From Flavobacterium cucumis (lineage in GTDB: Bacteria > Bacteroidota > Bacteroidia > Flavobacteriales > Flavobacteriaceae): DNA of 64,000 nt. Below the pieces are notes generated by a model. That model saw only the letters and a list, made by a program, of their open reading frames with translations, made no database searches and had not been told where the DNA came from. The stretch spans positions 62,001-126,000 of the forward strand of contig NZ_FRYK01000001.1 of the NCBI RefSeq assembly GCF_900148835.1, written 5' to 3'. Position 1 is the stretch's first letter, and every line of letters begins with the position of its first letter. Below are positions 52,871 through 61,051 of the stretch, piece by piece. The translations under genes were made by a program, and so were the position numbers.

Positions 52871-53407
52871 ATGAAGAAAGCTGTTTTATTAATAATACTT
52901 ATTCAACTATCAAGCTGTAAAACTTACACAAAATTCAATATGAATGAATTAAATCAATATGACACCATTTATCATCTTGATTTATCGAATAGAAATTTAA
53001 AAACACAACCTGATTTATCAAAATTCACGATTATTGATCTTAATATTTCTAAAAATAGAATAGCAACTTTCGAAGAAAACAAACTTCCCAAAGGAATTAA
53101 AAAACTAAATTTTAGTCATAATAGAATTTCAAAAAAAGTTGTTTTTAATGAGATAAGAAATCTTGAATCTGTTAATTTTTCTGATAATAAAATAGAATCC
53201 TTCTATTACACAAATGGAATTATCAAAAATCTGAACTTATCTAATAATAAACTAGTTAGTATTGAAATGCCCTTATATAATGATAAAAGAGCTGACACTT
53301 TGAATGTAGCAAATAATCCAAAATTAGAAACAACAGAAATTAACACTATTGGTTTTCCTAGATTTTATAAAACTTTGATTAATTACAGCTTGTCTACGAA
53401 GAATTAA
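52871..53407 (+). CDS. Leucine-rich-repeat-type lipoprotein
   Basis: 178 residues with a lipobox (MKKAVLLIILIQLSSC, Cys16). The mature part shows about five LRR-like units with the LxxLxLxxNxI pattern: YHLDLSNRNLKT, IIDLNISKNRIATF, KKLNFSHNRISKK, ESVNFSDNKIESF and KNLNLSNNKLVSI. Repeat spacing is irregular (about 20-22 residues). It is likely a surface or periplasmic binding protein. It is the last gene of the run behind the sigma factor. It ends 11 nt before the convergent amidase gene; no terminator is obvious there. Confidence 0.78.
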   Translation: MKKAVLLIILIQLSSCKTYTKFNMNELNQYDTIYHLDLSNRNLKTQPDLSKFTIIDLNISKNRIATFEENKLPKGIKKLNFSHNRISKKVVFNEIRNLESVNFSDNKIESFYYTNGIIKNLNLSNNKLVSIEMPLYNDKRADTLNVANNPKLETTEINTIGFPRFYKTLINYSLSTKN

Positions 53408-53418
53408 ATAATCAAGAA

Positions 53419-55056
53419 TCAATTATATCCTTTCGGAGCTATTCTAACTGGATTTAATTTTTCAAAAGCATATCCAATTTGTAATAGTTTTTCTTCTTCA
53501 AAAGGTCTTGCAATAAAAGTAATCCCAACTGGCTCTCCAGTATCACTGTACCCCATAGGAACACCCAAACAAGGATATTTTGCCATAGCAGCATGACCCG
53601 AATTGTAATTATTTATAGATACAATAGCATCTAAATCATGCTTTTTCATTGGAGTCTCAAAAAAAGAAACAGCTTCACTATAAAAGGTTCCCTTCAATTT
53701 TGCAAAGTCCTCTTCAGAAATTGTTTCTGCCACAATTCCTTCAAACAAAGCTTGTCCATAAGGAATTCTCAAAATGCTGTCTTGTTTGTTAAAAGTAACA
53801 ATATCATCAACTGTTTTAAAATTTTCATAAACCGAAGAATACGATTTCAAATACTTAGGCAAGTCCACTTTCATATCTGCATTCAAAAAAGTGACAAACC
53901 CATTAAAATTTACATTTTGAGATTCAACTTCAATAATTTCAACGCCCTGCATCTTTAAGTTAGCTATTGTTTTTTGATAAATAGGATTACTCAAATAAGC
54001 TTTAAAAACACCAATACGTTTTCCTTTTAATGCATTCTCTGAAAATTTATCCCACGAAATATCATCCTGTGAACGAACTGTAGTGGTATCTTCAGAATCA
54101 TACCCCATAATAGCAGATAACAAAATGGCAGTATCGATCACATTTTTCGCCATGGGTCCAGCGGTGTCCAATGTAGATGAAATGGGAATAATACCAGTTC
54201 TACTAACTTTACCTATGGTTGGTTTAAGTCCCACAATAGAATTTTGACTTGATGGTGAGATAATAGAACCAGATGTCTCAGACCCCACAGCAGCTACTGC
54301 ATAATTTGCTGCTACTGCTACACCACTTCCTGAACTGGATCCTCCGGTATCAAAAATTGTTCTTCCATAAGGATTTAACGTTTGCCCTCCTAATGCACTA
54401 TAACCACTAGGACAGCCATCGCAAAGGAAATAAGCCCACTCACTTAAATTAACTTTACCCAAAATAATACCTCCCTTGTTTTTTAATTGGTCAACAATAA
54501 AAGCGTCATTAGTAGTATTATTTTTTAATACAACTGCACCAGCGGTAGTGGGCATTTCTTTTGTATTGATATTATCTTTCAATAAAACAGGCATTCCATA
54601 AATTGGATGTGAGTTACTTTTAGTACGATTTTTGTCGCGCAATTTCGCCTCTGCTACTGCATTTGCATTAATTGAAAGAATCGCATTCAGAAAAGTCTCC
54701 CGATTACTTTCAAACTTCAAAATACGATACAAATACCATTTGGTTAACTTTTCATAGTTTAATTTTTTAGCATCAATATTACTTTGAATCGTCAAAATAT
54801 CTTTATCCAAAATGTAAGGAAGAAGCGTTTTGTATTCTTCTTCACCAAAATTTTCTATTTGTTTGTGAATGGATTTAAAAATATCATTTTTATCTAAATT
54901 ATTAGACTGAATGAGTTTAAAGCGCATTCTTTCATTTTCATTAGTTGCCAAACGCTCAATCTCGGGCGTCTCATCATAAGGAGTCCAAACTATCTTGGTA
55001 CTATTTGTACCACAAGAGAAAAAAACAAATGCGATTAATAAGTAGCTAAATTTCAT
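53419..55056 (-). CDS. Amidase-signature family hydrolase, lipoprotein
   Basis: An amidase-signature enzyme of 545 residues with start at 55056 giving the lipoprotein signal MKFSYLLIAFVFFSCGTN (Cys15). A longer start 11 codons upstream would bury the signal peptide. The Ser-cisSer-Lys triad is visible as Lys in VLLKDNINTKEMPTTAGA, then GGSSSGSGVAVAANYA and SETSGSIISPSS. The core fold matches 6-aminohexanoate- or glutamyl-tRNA amidotransferase A-like enzymes. Extracytoplasmic location suggests degradation of a peptide-like substrate. The gene is convergent with the LRR lipoprotein and ends in a tail-to-tail arrangement. Confidence 0.9.
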   Translation of the reverse strand: MKFSYLLIAFVFFSCGTNSTKIVWTPYDETPEIERLATNENERMRFKLIQSNNLDKNDIFKSIHKQIENFGEEEYKTLLPYILDKDILTIQSNIDAKKLNYEKLTKWYLYRILKFESNRETFLNAILSINANAVAEAKLRDKNRTKSNSHPIYGMPVLLKDNINTKEMPTTAGAVVLKNNTTNDAFIVDQLKNKGGIILGKVNLSEWAYFLCDGCPSGYSALGGQTLNPYGRTIFDTGGSSSGSGVAVAANYAVAAVGSETSGSIISPSSQNSIVGLKPTIGKVSRTGIIPISSTLDTAGPMAKNVIDTAILLSAIMGYDSEDTTTVRSQDDISWDKFSENALKGKRIGVFKAYLSNPIYQKTIANLKMQGVEIIEVESQNVNFNGFVTFLNADMKVDLPKYLKSYSSVYENFKTVDDIVTFNKQDSILRIPYGQALFEGIVAETISEEDFAKLKGTFYSEAVSFFETPMKKHDLDAIVSINNYNSGHAAMAKYPCLGVPMGYSDTGEPVGITFIARPFEEEKLLQIGYAFEKLNPVRIAPKGYN

Positions 55057-55113
55057 ATATTTATTGCTTGATATGAGCAAATATATCAAATATAAGAATC
55101 CAATAAAAAATAA

Positions 55114-55135
55114 AAAAGCTCCAATCGGAGCTTTT
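55114..55135 (-). terminator. Terminator of the second ABC-F gene
   Basis: Arms AAAAGCTCC (55114-55122) and GGAGCTTTT (55127-55135) with a 4-nt loop; a U-rich tract follows on the minus strand. Confidence 0.85.
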
Positions 55136-55152
55136 AACTGTTGTTTAATTAT

Positions 55153-56787
55153 TTATTTTTCGATCTCTTTTAATGAATCCATTTTCTTATGCGCTAAGAA
55201 GCCTTTAATGTCTTCGAAATGCTCTTTCACACGTTTATTTCCAAATTCAAATACTTTTTCTGCTAAACCATCTAAGAAATCACGGTCGTGAGAAACTAAA
55301 ATTAGAGTTCCATCAAAATCACGTAAAGCATCTTTGATGATGTCTTTCGTTTTCATATCTAGATGGTTGGATGGCTCATCTAAAATCAGAAGATTCACGG
55401 GTTCTAACAATAACTTAATCATTGCTAAACGCGTTTTTTCTCCTCCAGAGAGCACCTTCACTTTCTTTTGAATATCATCACCTTGAAACATAAAGGCACC
55501 AAGGATATTTTTGATTTGTGTACGAACATCACCGACAGCAATCCTATCAATCGTTTCAAAAATAGTTGCGTTTTCGTCTAATTGAGCCGCTTGATTTTGC
55601 GCAAAATATCCAATTTGAGCATTGTGACCAATTTCTACAGAACCTCCATTAATTTCAATTTCTTTCATGATAGCTTTAATCATGGTTGATTTACCTTCAC
55701 CATTTTTACCAACGAAAGCTACTTTTTGACCGCGTTCTATAACTAAATTAGCGTCTTTAAAAATTAATTTATCACCGTATGATTTTTCTAAATCCTTCAC
55801 AATTACAGGATATTGACCTGAACGAGCTGATGGTGGAAACTTCAACTTTAAAGCCGAAGTATCAATTTCATCTACTTCTATAGGAACAATTTTTTCTAAC
55901 ATTCTAACACGTGATTGCACTTGTTCGGTTTTAGAAAAAGTTCCTCGAAAACGTTCAATAAAAGCTTGATTATCGGCAATGAATTTTTGCTGCTCTTCAT
56001 ATGCTTTTTGTTGGTGAACGCGTCTGTCTTTTCGCAATTCTAAATAGTGTGAATATTTAGCTTTGTAGTCATAAATTCTACCCATTGTAACTTCTATAGT
56101 ACGATTTGTAATGTTATCTACAAATGCTCTATCGTGAGAAATTACCATAACCGCTTTGGCTTGCGTAATTAAAAATTCTTCTAACCATTCGATACTATCC
56201 ATATCTAAGTGATTCGTTGGCTCATCCAAAAGAATTAAATCGGGTTTCGTTAATAGGATTTTTGCCAATTCAATTCGCATTCTCCAACCACCAGAAAACT
56301 CTTTTGTTGGACGATTGAAATCTTCTCTTTCAAATCCTAATCCTTTCAATATTTTTTCAACTTCCGCTTCGTAATTTACTTCTTCAATTGAATAATACTT
56401 TTCAGATAATTCCGAAACTTTTTCAATTAATTTCATGTAGTCATCGCTTTCATAGTCGGTACGAATAGTCAATTGTTCATTGATTTCGTCAATTTCTTTT
56501 TTCATATTCAACACCGAAGCAAACGCTTTTGATGTTTCTTCCATTACCGTACAGTTATCTTCTGTTAACAAATGTTGCGGTAAATAAGCAATAACAGCAT
56601 CGCTTGGCGCCGAAATTACACCGCGAGTTGGTTTATTTACTCCTGCAACAATTTTTAAAAGCGTAGATTTTCCTGCTCCATTTTTCCCCATAAGGGCAAT
56701 TTTATCGGTTTCATTAATGGCAAAAGTTACTTCGCTAAAAAGAGTGGTTCCGCCAAATTCTACGGCAATATCGTTAACTGTAATCAT
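55153..56787 (-). CDS. ABC-F family ATPase (EttA/YbiT-like)
   Basis: A 544-residue soluble ABC-F protein. Walker A motifs are LMGKNGAGKSTLLKIV and FVGKNGEGKSTMIKAI. Signatures are FSGGWRMRIELAKILLTKPDLILLDEPTNHLDM and LSGGEKTRLAMIKLLLEPVNLLILDEPSNHLDM. A Lys/Arg-rich linker (HYLELRKDRRVHQQKAYEEQQKF) connects them. It has no C-terminal coiled coil of the Uup type, unlike the other ABC-F in this window. Its ribosome-linked role is inferred from family. Behind its start codon a heptamer array fills the leader (56795-56829). Confidence 0.92.
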   Translation of the reverse strand: MITVNDIAVEFGGTTLFSEVTFAINETDKIALMGKNGAGKSTLLKIVAGVNKPTRGVISAPSDAVIAYLPQHLLTEDNCTVMEETSKAFASVLNMKKEIDEINEQLTIRTDYESDDYMKLIEKVSELSEKYYSIEEVNYEAEVEKILKGLGFEREDFNRPTKEFSGGWRMRIELAKILLTKPDLILLDEPTNHLDMDSIEWLEEFLITQAKAVMVISHDRAFVDNITNRTIEVTMGRIYDYKAKYSHYLELRKDRRVHQQKAYEEQQKFIADNQAFIERFRGTFSKTEQVQSRVRMLEKIVPIEVDEIDTSALKLKFPPSARSGQYPVIVKDLEKSYGDKLIFKDANLVIERGQKVAFVGKNGEGKSTMIKAIMKEIEINGGSVEIGHNAQIGYFAQNQAAQLDENATIFETIDRIAVGDVRTQIKNILGAFMFQGDDIQKKVKVLSGGEKTRLAMIKLLLEPVNLLILDEPSNHLDMKTKDIIKDALRDFDGTLILVSHDRDFLDGLAEKVFEFGNKRVKEHFEDIKGFLAHKKMDSLKEIEK

Positions 56788-56794
56788 TTTTAAA

Positions 56795-56836
56795 GTAAAA
56801 AGTTAGAAGTAAAAAGTGTAAAGTCTTTTTACTTAG
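56795..56836 (+). repeat. GT-phased heptamer array upstream of the second ABC-F gene
   Basis: Plus-strand units GTAAAAA, GTTAGAA, GTAAAAA, GTGTAAA, GTCTTTT begin at 56795, 56802, 56809, 56816 and 56823. After that the sequence turns to the complementary orientation (TACTTAG to 56836). The array lies in the leader of the leftward ABC-F gene, 8 nt before its start. Confidence 0.82.
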
Positions 56837-56965
56837 ATTTTTGAAGGTGCAAAGATAGTTTTAAAAATTAGATTTCGAAATGCTACCATTATATTTCATA
56901 AAATATAGTTAAGTTTTAGACTTCCATCTCGAAATCTATTATTTTTACGTTTTAAATTTCACAAA

Positions 56966-59086
56966 ATGAAAATCAAAACAATACTATTATTTTCAGCACT
57001 CACTACTGCTGTAACGGTTAATTCACAAGACAAAAACAAAACTACTATGAATCCGTTTTTTGAAACGTATACAACACCTTATCAGGTCCCACCTTTTCAC
57101 TTAATCAAAAACGAACATTTTAAACCTGCTATTCTAGAGGGAATTAAAAAACAAGAAGCCGAAATCAACGCCATTGTTACCAACAAAGAAAAACCAACGT
57201 TTGACAACACGGTTTTAGCTATGGAAAATTCGGGTAAATTACTAGCTAAAGTGAGTACGGTTTTTTACAACTTAAATAGTGCGAATACTAATGAAGAAAT
57301 TCAGTCCATTGCAAAAGAATTGGCTCCGAAACTATCCGCGCACAGTGACAATATTTATTTGAATGACGCTTTATTCAAAAGAGTAAAAACCGTTTGGAAC
57401 AATCAAAAAAACTTCAAATTAAACAAAGAGCAAGCTAAAACACTTGAAAATCTTTACAAAAACTTTGTCAGAAGTGGTGCTAACTTATCGGAAGATAGCA
57501 AAAAGAGATTAAGAGAAATCAATGCTGAAATGGCAGTAGCCACTTTAAAATACGGACAAAATATTTTGGCTGAAACCAATTCGTATGAATTAGTAATCAC
57601 TGACAAAAAAGATTTAGCTGGATTACCAAATGAACTAATTGAAACCGCGGCTAATGATGCTAAAGCAAAAGGCAAAGCTGGAAAATGGGTATTTACTTTA
57701 TCAAATTCAAGTGTTATGCCTTTTTTACAATACAGTTCGAACAGAAAATTGCGTAAGGAAATTTGGAACGCTTACCAAATGAGAGCAAACAACAATAACG
57801 ACAAAGACAACAAAGAATTGGCGATCCAAATTGCAAATTTAAGAAGTGAAAAAGCGCGACTTCTAGGTTATGAAACACATGCAGATTATGTGTTAGAAAA
57901 ATCGATGGCTAAAAATCCTGAAACCGCAACTAAATTATTGATGGATTTATGGACTCCTGCTTTAAATATGGCAAACAAAGAAGCCGCTGACATCAAAGAA
58001 ATGATGCTGAAAGATGGAATCAAAGATGAGGTACAACCTTATGATTGGAGATACTACGCTGAAAAAATAAGAAAAGAGCGTTTTGATTTAGACGAACAAG
58101 AAATGAAACCTTACTTTAGTTTAGAAAAAACAAGAGAAGGGGTTTTTACCGTTTGTAAAAATTTATATGGATTACAGTTCAAACAGTTAAATGATGTTCC
58201 TAAATACCACCAAGATGTAACCGTTTGGGAAGTTACCGAAGCTGATGGTTCTCATATTGGAATTTTATATATGGATTTTCACCCAAGAGCTTCTAAAAGA
58301 GGTGGAGCTTGGATGACATCGTACCGAACTCAAAAAATGGAAAATGGTAAACGTGTTGCCCCTGTAGTTTCAATTGTTTGTAATTTTACTAAACCAACAG
58401 AAAACGCTCCAGCTTTATTAACTTTTGATGAAGTAAGTACATTCTTCCATGAATTTGGACACGCTTTACACGGATTATTATCAAACGTAACTTATGAAAG
58501 TATTGCAGGTACAAGTGTTCCAAGAGATTTCGTAGAATTACCATCTCAAATTATGGAAAACTGGGCTGCTGAACCTGAGGTAATGAAAATGTATGCGAAA
58601 CATTATAAAACAGGAGAAGTGATCCCAGAAGCGTTAATTGCAAAAATGCAAAAAGCAGGAACTTTTGATCAAGGATTTGCAACAACAGAATATTTAGCGG
58701 CTTCTCTTTTAGACATGCAATACCACACTCAAAAAGGAAATATTTCGGTTAACGCTGAAACTTTTGAGAAAGAAGCTATGAATAAAATTAACTTACCAAG
58801 CACTATTATTCCGAGATATAGAAGTACGTACTTCAATCATATTTTTGCTGGTGGTTATTCAGCTGGATATTATAGTTATATCTGGTCTGGAGTTTTGGAC
58901 ACAGATGCTTTTGAAGTATTCAAAATAAACGGATTATTCAATCAAGATTACGCAAAATCATTCCGAAAAAATGTTTTAGAAAAAGGAGGAACGGAAGATC
59001 CAATGGAACTTTACAAAAGTTTTAGAGGTGCCGAACCTAGTACTGAACCACTACTAAGAAAAAGAGGTTTAGATCAAATGAAATAA
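56966..59086 (+). CDS. M3-family oligopeptidase (dipeptidyl carboxypeptidase-like), exported
   Basis: A zinc metallopeptidase of 706 residues with a signal peptide (MKIKTILLFSALTTAVTVNSQ), so probably periplasmic. The active site is FFHEFGHALHG (HExxH with the two His ligands and catalytic Glu), with the third ligand Glu in SQIMENWAAEP. The N-terminal part begins NPFFETYTTPYQVPPFHLIKNEHFKPA, typical of Dcp. It cleaves peptides to dipeptides from the C-terminus. It is a single gene with a terminator at 59091. The second part of the HEFGH segment and the tail (GGYSAGYYSYIWSGVLDTDAF) are highly conserved. Confidence 0.94.
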   Translation: MKIKTILLFSALTTAVTVNSQDKNKTTMNPFFETYTTPYQVPPFHLIKNEHFKPAILEGIKKQEAEINAIVTNKEKPTFDNTVLAMENSGKLLAKVSTVFYNLNSANTNEEIQSIAKELAPKLSAHSDNIYLNDALFKRVKTVWNNQKNFKLNKEQAKTLENLYKNFVRSGANLSEDSKKRLREINAEMAVATLKYGQNILAETNSYELVITDKKDLAGLPNELIETAANDAKAKGKAGKWVFTLSNSSVMPFLQYSSNRKLRKEIWNAYQMRANNNNDKDNKELAIQIANLRSEKARLLGYETHADYVLEKSMAKNPETATKLLMDLWTPALNMANKEAADIKEMMLKDGIKDEVQPYDWRYYAEKIRKERFDLDEQEMKPYFSLEKTREGVFTVCKNLYGLQFKQLNDVPKYHQDVTVWEVTEADGSHIGILYMDFHPRASKRGGAWMTSYRTQKMENGKRVAPVVSIVCNFTKPTENAPALLTFDEVSTFFHEFGHALHGLLSNVTYESIAGTSVPRDFVELPSQIMENWAAEPEVMKMYAKHYKTGEVIPEALIAKMQKAGTFDQGFATTEYLAASLLDMQYHTQKGNISVNAETFEKEAMNKINLPSTIIPRYRSTYFNHIFAGGYSAGYYSYIWSGVLDTDAFEVFKINGLFNQDYAKSFRKNVLEKGGTEDPMELYKSFRGAEPSTEPLLRKRGLDQMK

Positions 59087-59090
59087 AACT

Positions 59091-59120
59091 AAAAACGCCT
59101 GAATTACTTCAGGCGTTTTT
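59091..59120. terminator. Bidirectional terminator between the M3 peptidase and DEAD-box-like gene
   Basis: Perfect 13-bp arms at 59091-59103 and 59108-59120 with a TTAC loop. T tract on the right, A tract on the left. The DEAD-like gene stop is at 59121. Confidence 0.88.
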
Positions 59121-59741
59121 TTATTCGTCATCTTCCATTTCGAAGAAAAGTGGCTCAATCATTATTCTGTCGGCTAAAATTTCTACTCGCTCTGTAATTT
59201 GTGAACAGAAAAATAAACGTTGGGTTTTCTCAGCACTCATAGAAAGTCGTTGGATAATAGCATCTTCGCGTTTGCGCAACATTTCCTCCACATCATCCAC
59301 TACAAACATTTTGATCGTAGTCATATTGAATCCTGCTGATGAAAACATGTCGTTAATACGAATGGGTGTTCCAATTAATACGTCCATTCCTAATGAAATT
59401 TGGTTTTTGTCATAATCGATATCGCCTTTTTCATGAACACCAAAAACTCTTAAGTTGTTATACCGATTCAATTTTTTGAAGAGTTCAACTGCTTCAAGTA
59501 CTTTTTCTTTGTCTTGAACTAAAATTAAAGCACGTGTACTTTCACCGACTGGCTTTTCCATTTTCTGAATCACATTCATCAGAATAGTAATCGTTTTTCC
59601 TGAACTCTTTGGCGCTTGAATCACCGCATCCACACCACTTTTAATGGTTGAAAATGTCGCTTCCTGCAACTCATTGGCTTCAATAAAATCGTTTTCGATA
59701 AGTGCTTTCTGTAGGTTAGGATTTATTTTTTTTAATTGCAT
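59121..59741 (-). CDS. Degenerate single-domain DEAD-box helicase-like protein
   Basis: 206 residues covering only the first RecA-like domain of a DEAD-box RNA helicase. Visible are a Q-motif-like LQEATFSTIKSG, Walker A APKSSGKT (43-50) and GTPIRI (motif Ib). Motif II is VDDVEE (148-153) in place of DEAD, and motif III-like SAT is replaced by CSQ. The second helicase domain (motifs IV-VI) is absent, so unwinding activity is unlikely; ATP binding or RNA binding may remain. The reading frame is intact and its neighbours are normal, so it is probably a retained derivative rather than a fresh truncation. It follows the sigma-54-type regulator across a heptamer spacer. Confidence 0.8.
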   Translation of the reverse strand: MQLKKINPNLQKALIENDFIEANELQEATFSTIKSGVDAVIQAPKSSGKTITILMNVIQKMEKPVGESTRALILVQDKEKVLEAVELFKKLNRYNNLRVFGVHEKGDIDYDKNQISLGMDVLIGTPIRINDMFSSAGFNMTTIKMFVVDDVEEMLRKREDAIIQRLSMSAEKTQRLFFCSQITERVEILADRIMIEPLFFEMEDDE

Positions 59742-59749
59742 TTTTTTAT

Positions 59750-59798
59750 GGTAATAGGTAAAGGGTAATGGTCAATAGGCAACCTTTTACATTTTACA
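59750..59798. repeat. GT-phased heptamer array between regulator and DEAD-like genes
   Basis: Heptamers GGTAATA, GGTAAAG, GGTAATG, GTCAATA, GGCAACC, TTTTACA, TTTTACA lie in register from 59750 to 59798. The GT phase slips by one base in the middle. The last two units are in the reverse orientation (minus strand TGTAAAA). It occupies the 61-nt spacer between two leftward genes. Confidence 0.78.
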
Positions 59799-59802
59799 AA
59801 GT

Positions 59803-60966
59803 TTATTTACTCGCAAACAGTTTTACATCTTGTTCTGAAATTTCGTTACCACCTAAAATAATCAAGCGTTCCACTACATTTCGCAATTCACGGATATTTC
59901 CTGTCCAATCGTATTCTTGTAATAATTTGATTGCCGATTTTGAAAATGATTTTGGAGAAGTCCCTTGCTCTGAAGCAATCTTAGCAGCAAAATGCTCAAT
60001 TAACTCAGGGATATCATCTCTCCTATCATTCAAAGCAGGAACCTTTATTAAAATTACCGCTAATCTATGATACAAATCTTCTCTGAATCTACCTTCTTCA
60101 ATTTCTTTTTTCAAATCTTTATTGGTAGCAGCAACCACACGAACATTGACTTTAATGTCTTTATCAGCACCCACACGTTGAATCAAATTCTCTTGTAAAG
60201 CACGTAAAACCTTTGCTTGAGCTGATAAACTCATATCACCAATTTCATCTAAGAAAATTGTTCCACCATCAGCAGCTTCAAACTTACCTGCTCTATCTTT
60301 TACAGCCGAAGTAAAAGCACCTTTAACGTGACCGAATAATTCACTTTCAATTAATTCAGAGGGAATAGCCGCACAGTTCACCTCAATAATAGGAGCTGAT
60401 GAACGCTCACTTCTTTCATGCAATTGATGTGCTACTAGTTCTTTTCCTGTTCCGTTTGGACCTGTAATTAAAACTCGGGCATCGGTTGGAGCGACTTTTT
60501 CAATCATCGTTTTAATGTGATTGATAGCTTCGCTATTTCCTATCATTTCGTAGTTTTTAGAAACTTTCTTTTTTAAGATTTTGTTCTCTACAACTAATTG
60601 TTTTTTGTCTAATGCGTTTCGAACCGTATTCAATAAACGATTCAAATCGGGCGGTTTGGAAATGTAATCAAATGCCCCTAAACGCATGGTATTAATAGCC
60701 GTATCCAAATCGCCATGACCCGAAATCATCACTATTGGAATTTCTGGCTTTATTTTCTTTACCGCTTCTAACACCTCAACACCGTCCATTTTTGGCATTT
60801 TGATATCACATAGAATTAAGTCATAATCTTCATTTTTGACTTTTTCGACTCCTTGTAAACCGTCTTCGGCCTCTTCTACTTTATACGAATCATTTTCTTC
60901 AGAGAGTATTTTTACTAACACTCTTCGAATAGCCGCTTCGTCTTCTATAATAAGGATTTTACTCAT
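59803..60966 (-). CDS. NtrC-like response regulator with sigma-54 ATPase domain, no DNA-binding domain
   Basis: 387 residues. A receiver domain (1-120) has Asp54 as phosphorylation site (ILCDIKMPKMDGVEV). The AAA+ domain has Walker A GPNGTGKE (169-176), GAFTSA (216-221) and GGTIFLDEIG (Walker B). The sigma-54-contacting loop usually reads GAFTGA; here it is GAFTSA. The protein ends after SEQDVKLFASK, where a Fis-type HTH normally begins, so it lacks the DNA-binding domain (as in FlgR of Helicobacter). It may act from solution or with a partner. No histidine kinase is adjacent. It is followed by the DEAD-like gene. Confidence 0.85.
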   Translation of the reverse strand: MSKILIIEDEAAIRRVLVKILSEENDSYKVEEAEDGLQGVEKVKNEDYDLILCDIKMPKMDGVEVLEAVKKIKPEIPIVMISGHGDLDTAINTMRLGAFDYISKPPDLNRLLNTVRNALDKKQLVVENKILKKKVSKNYEMIGNSEAINHIKTMIEKVAPTDARVLITGPNGTGKELVAHQLHERSERSSAPIIEVNCAAIPSELIESELFGHVKGAFTSAVKDRAGKFEAADGGTIFLDEIGDMSLSAQAKVLRALQENLIQRVGADKDIKVNVRVVAATNKDLKKEIEEGRFREDLYHRLAVILIKVPALNDRRDDIPELIEHFAAKIASEQGTSPKSFSKSAIKLLQEYDWTGNIRELRNVVERLIILGGNEISEQDVKLFASK

Positions 60967-60974
60967 TTTTTTTA

Positions 60975-61050
60975 GTTTAAAAGGCGAGAGTTTAAAAGTT
61001 TAAAAGGGGAAAAACTCTTAAACTTATAAACACATAAACTCATAACCTCT
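60975..61050. repeat. 8-bp phased array between the ABC permease and regulator genes
   Basis: GTTTAAAA occurs at 60975, 60990 and 60998. On the other arm, TAAAC-type units start at 61019, 61027, 61035 and 61043, exactly 8 apart, in the reverse orientation (minus strand GTTTATGA, GTTTATGT, GTTTATAA, GTTTAAGA). The two arms face each other and fill most of the 85-nt spacer. Confidence 0.78.
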
Positions 61051-61051
61051 T

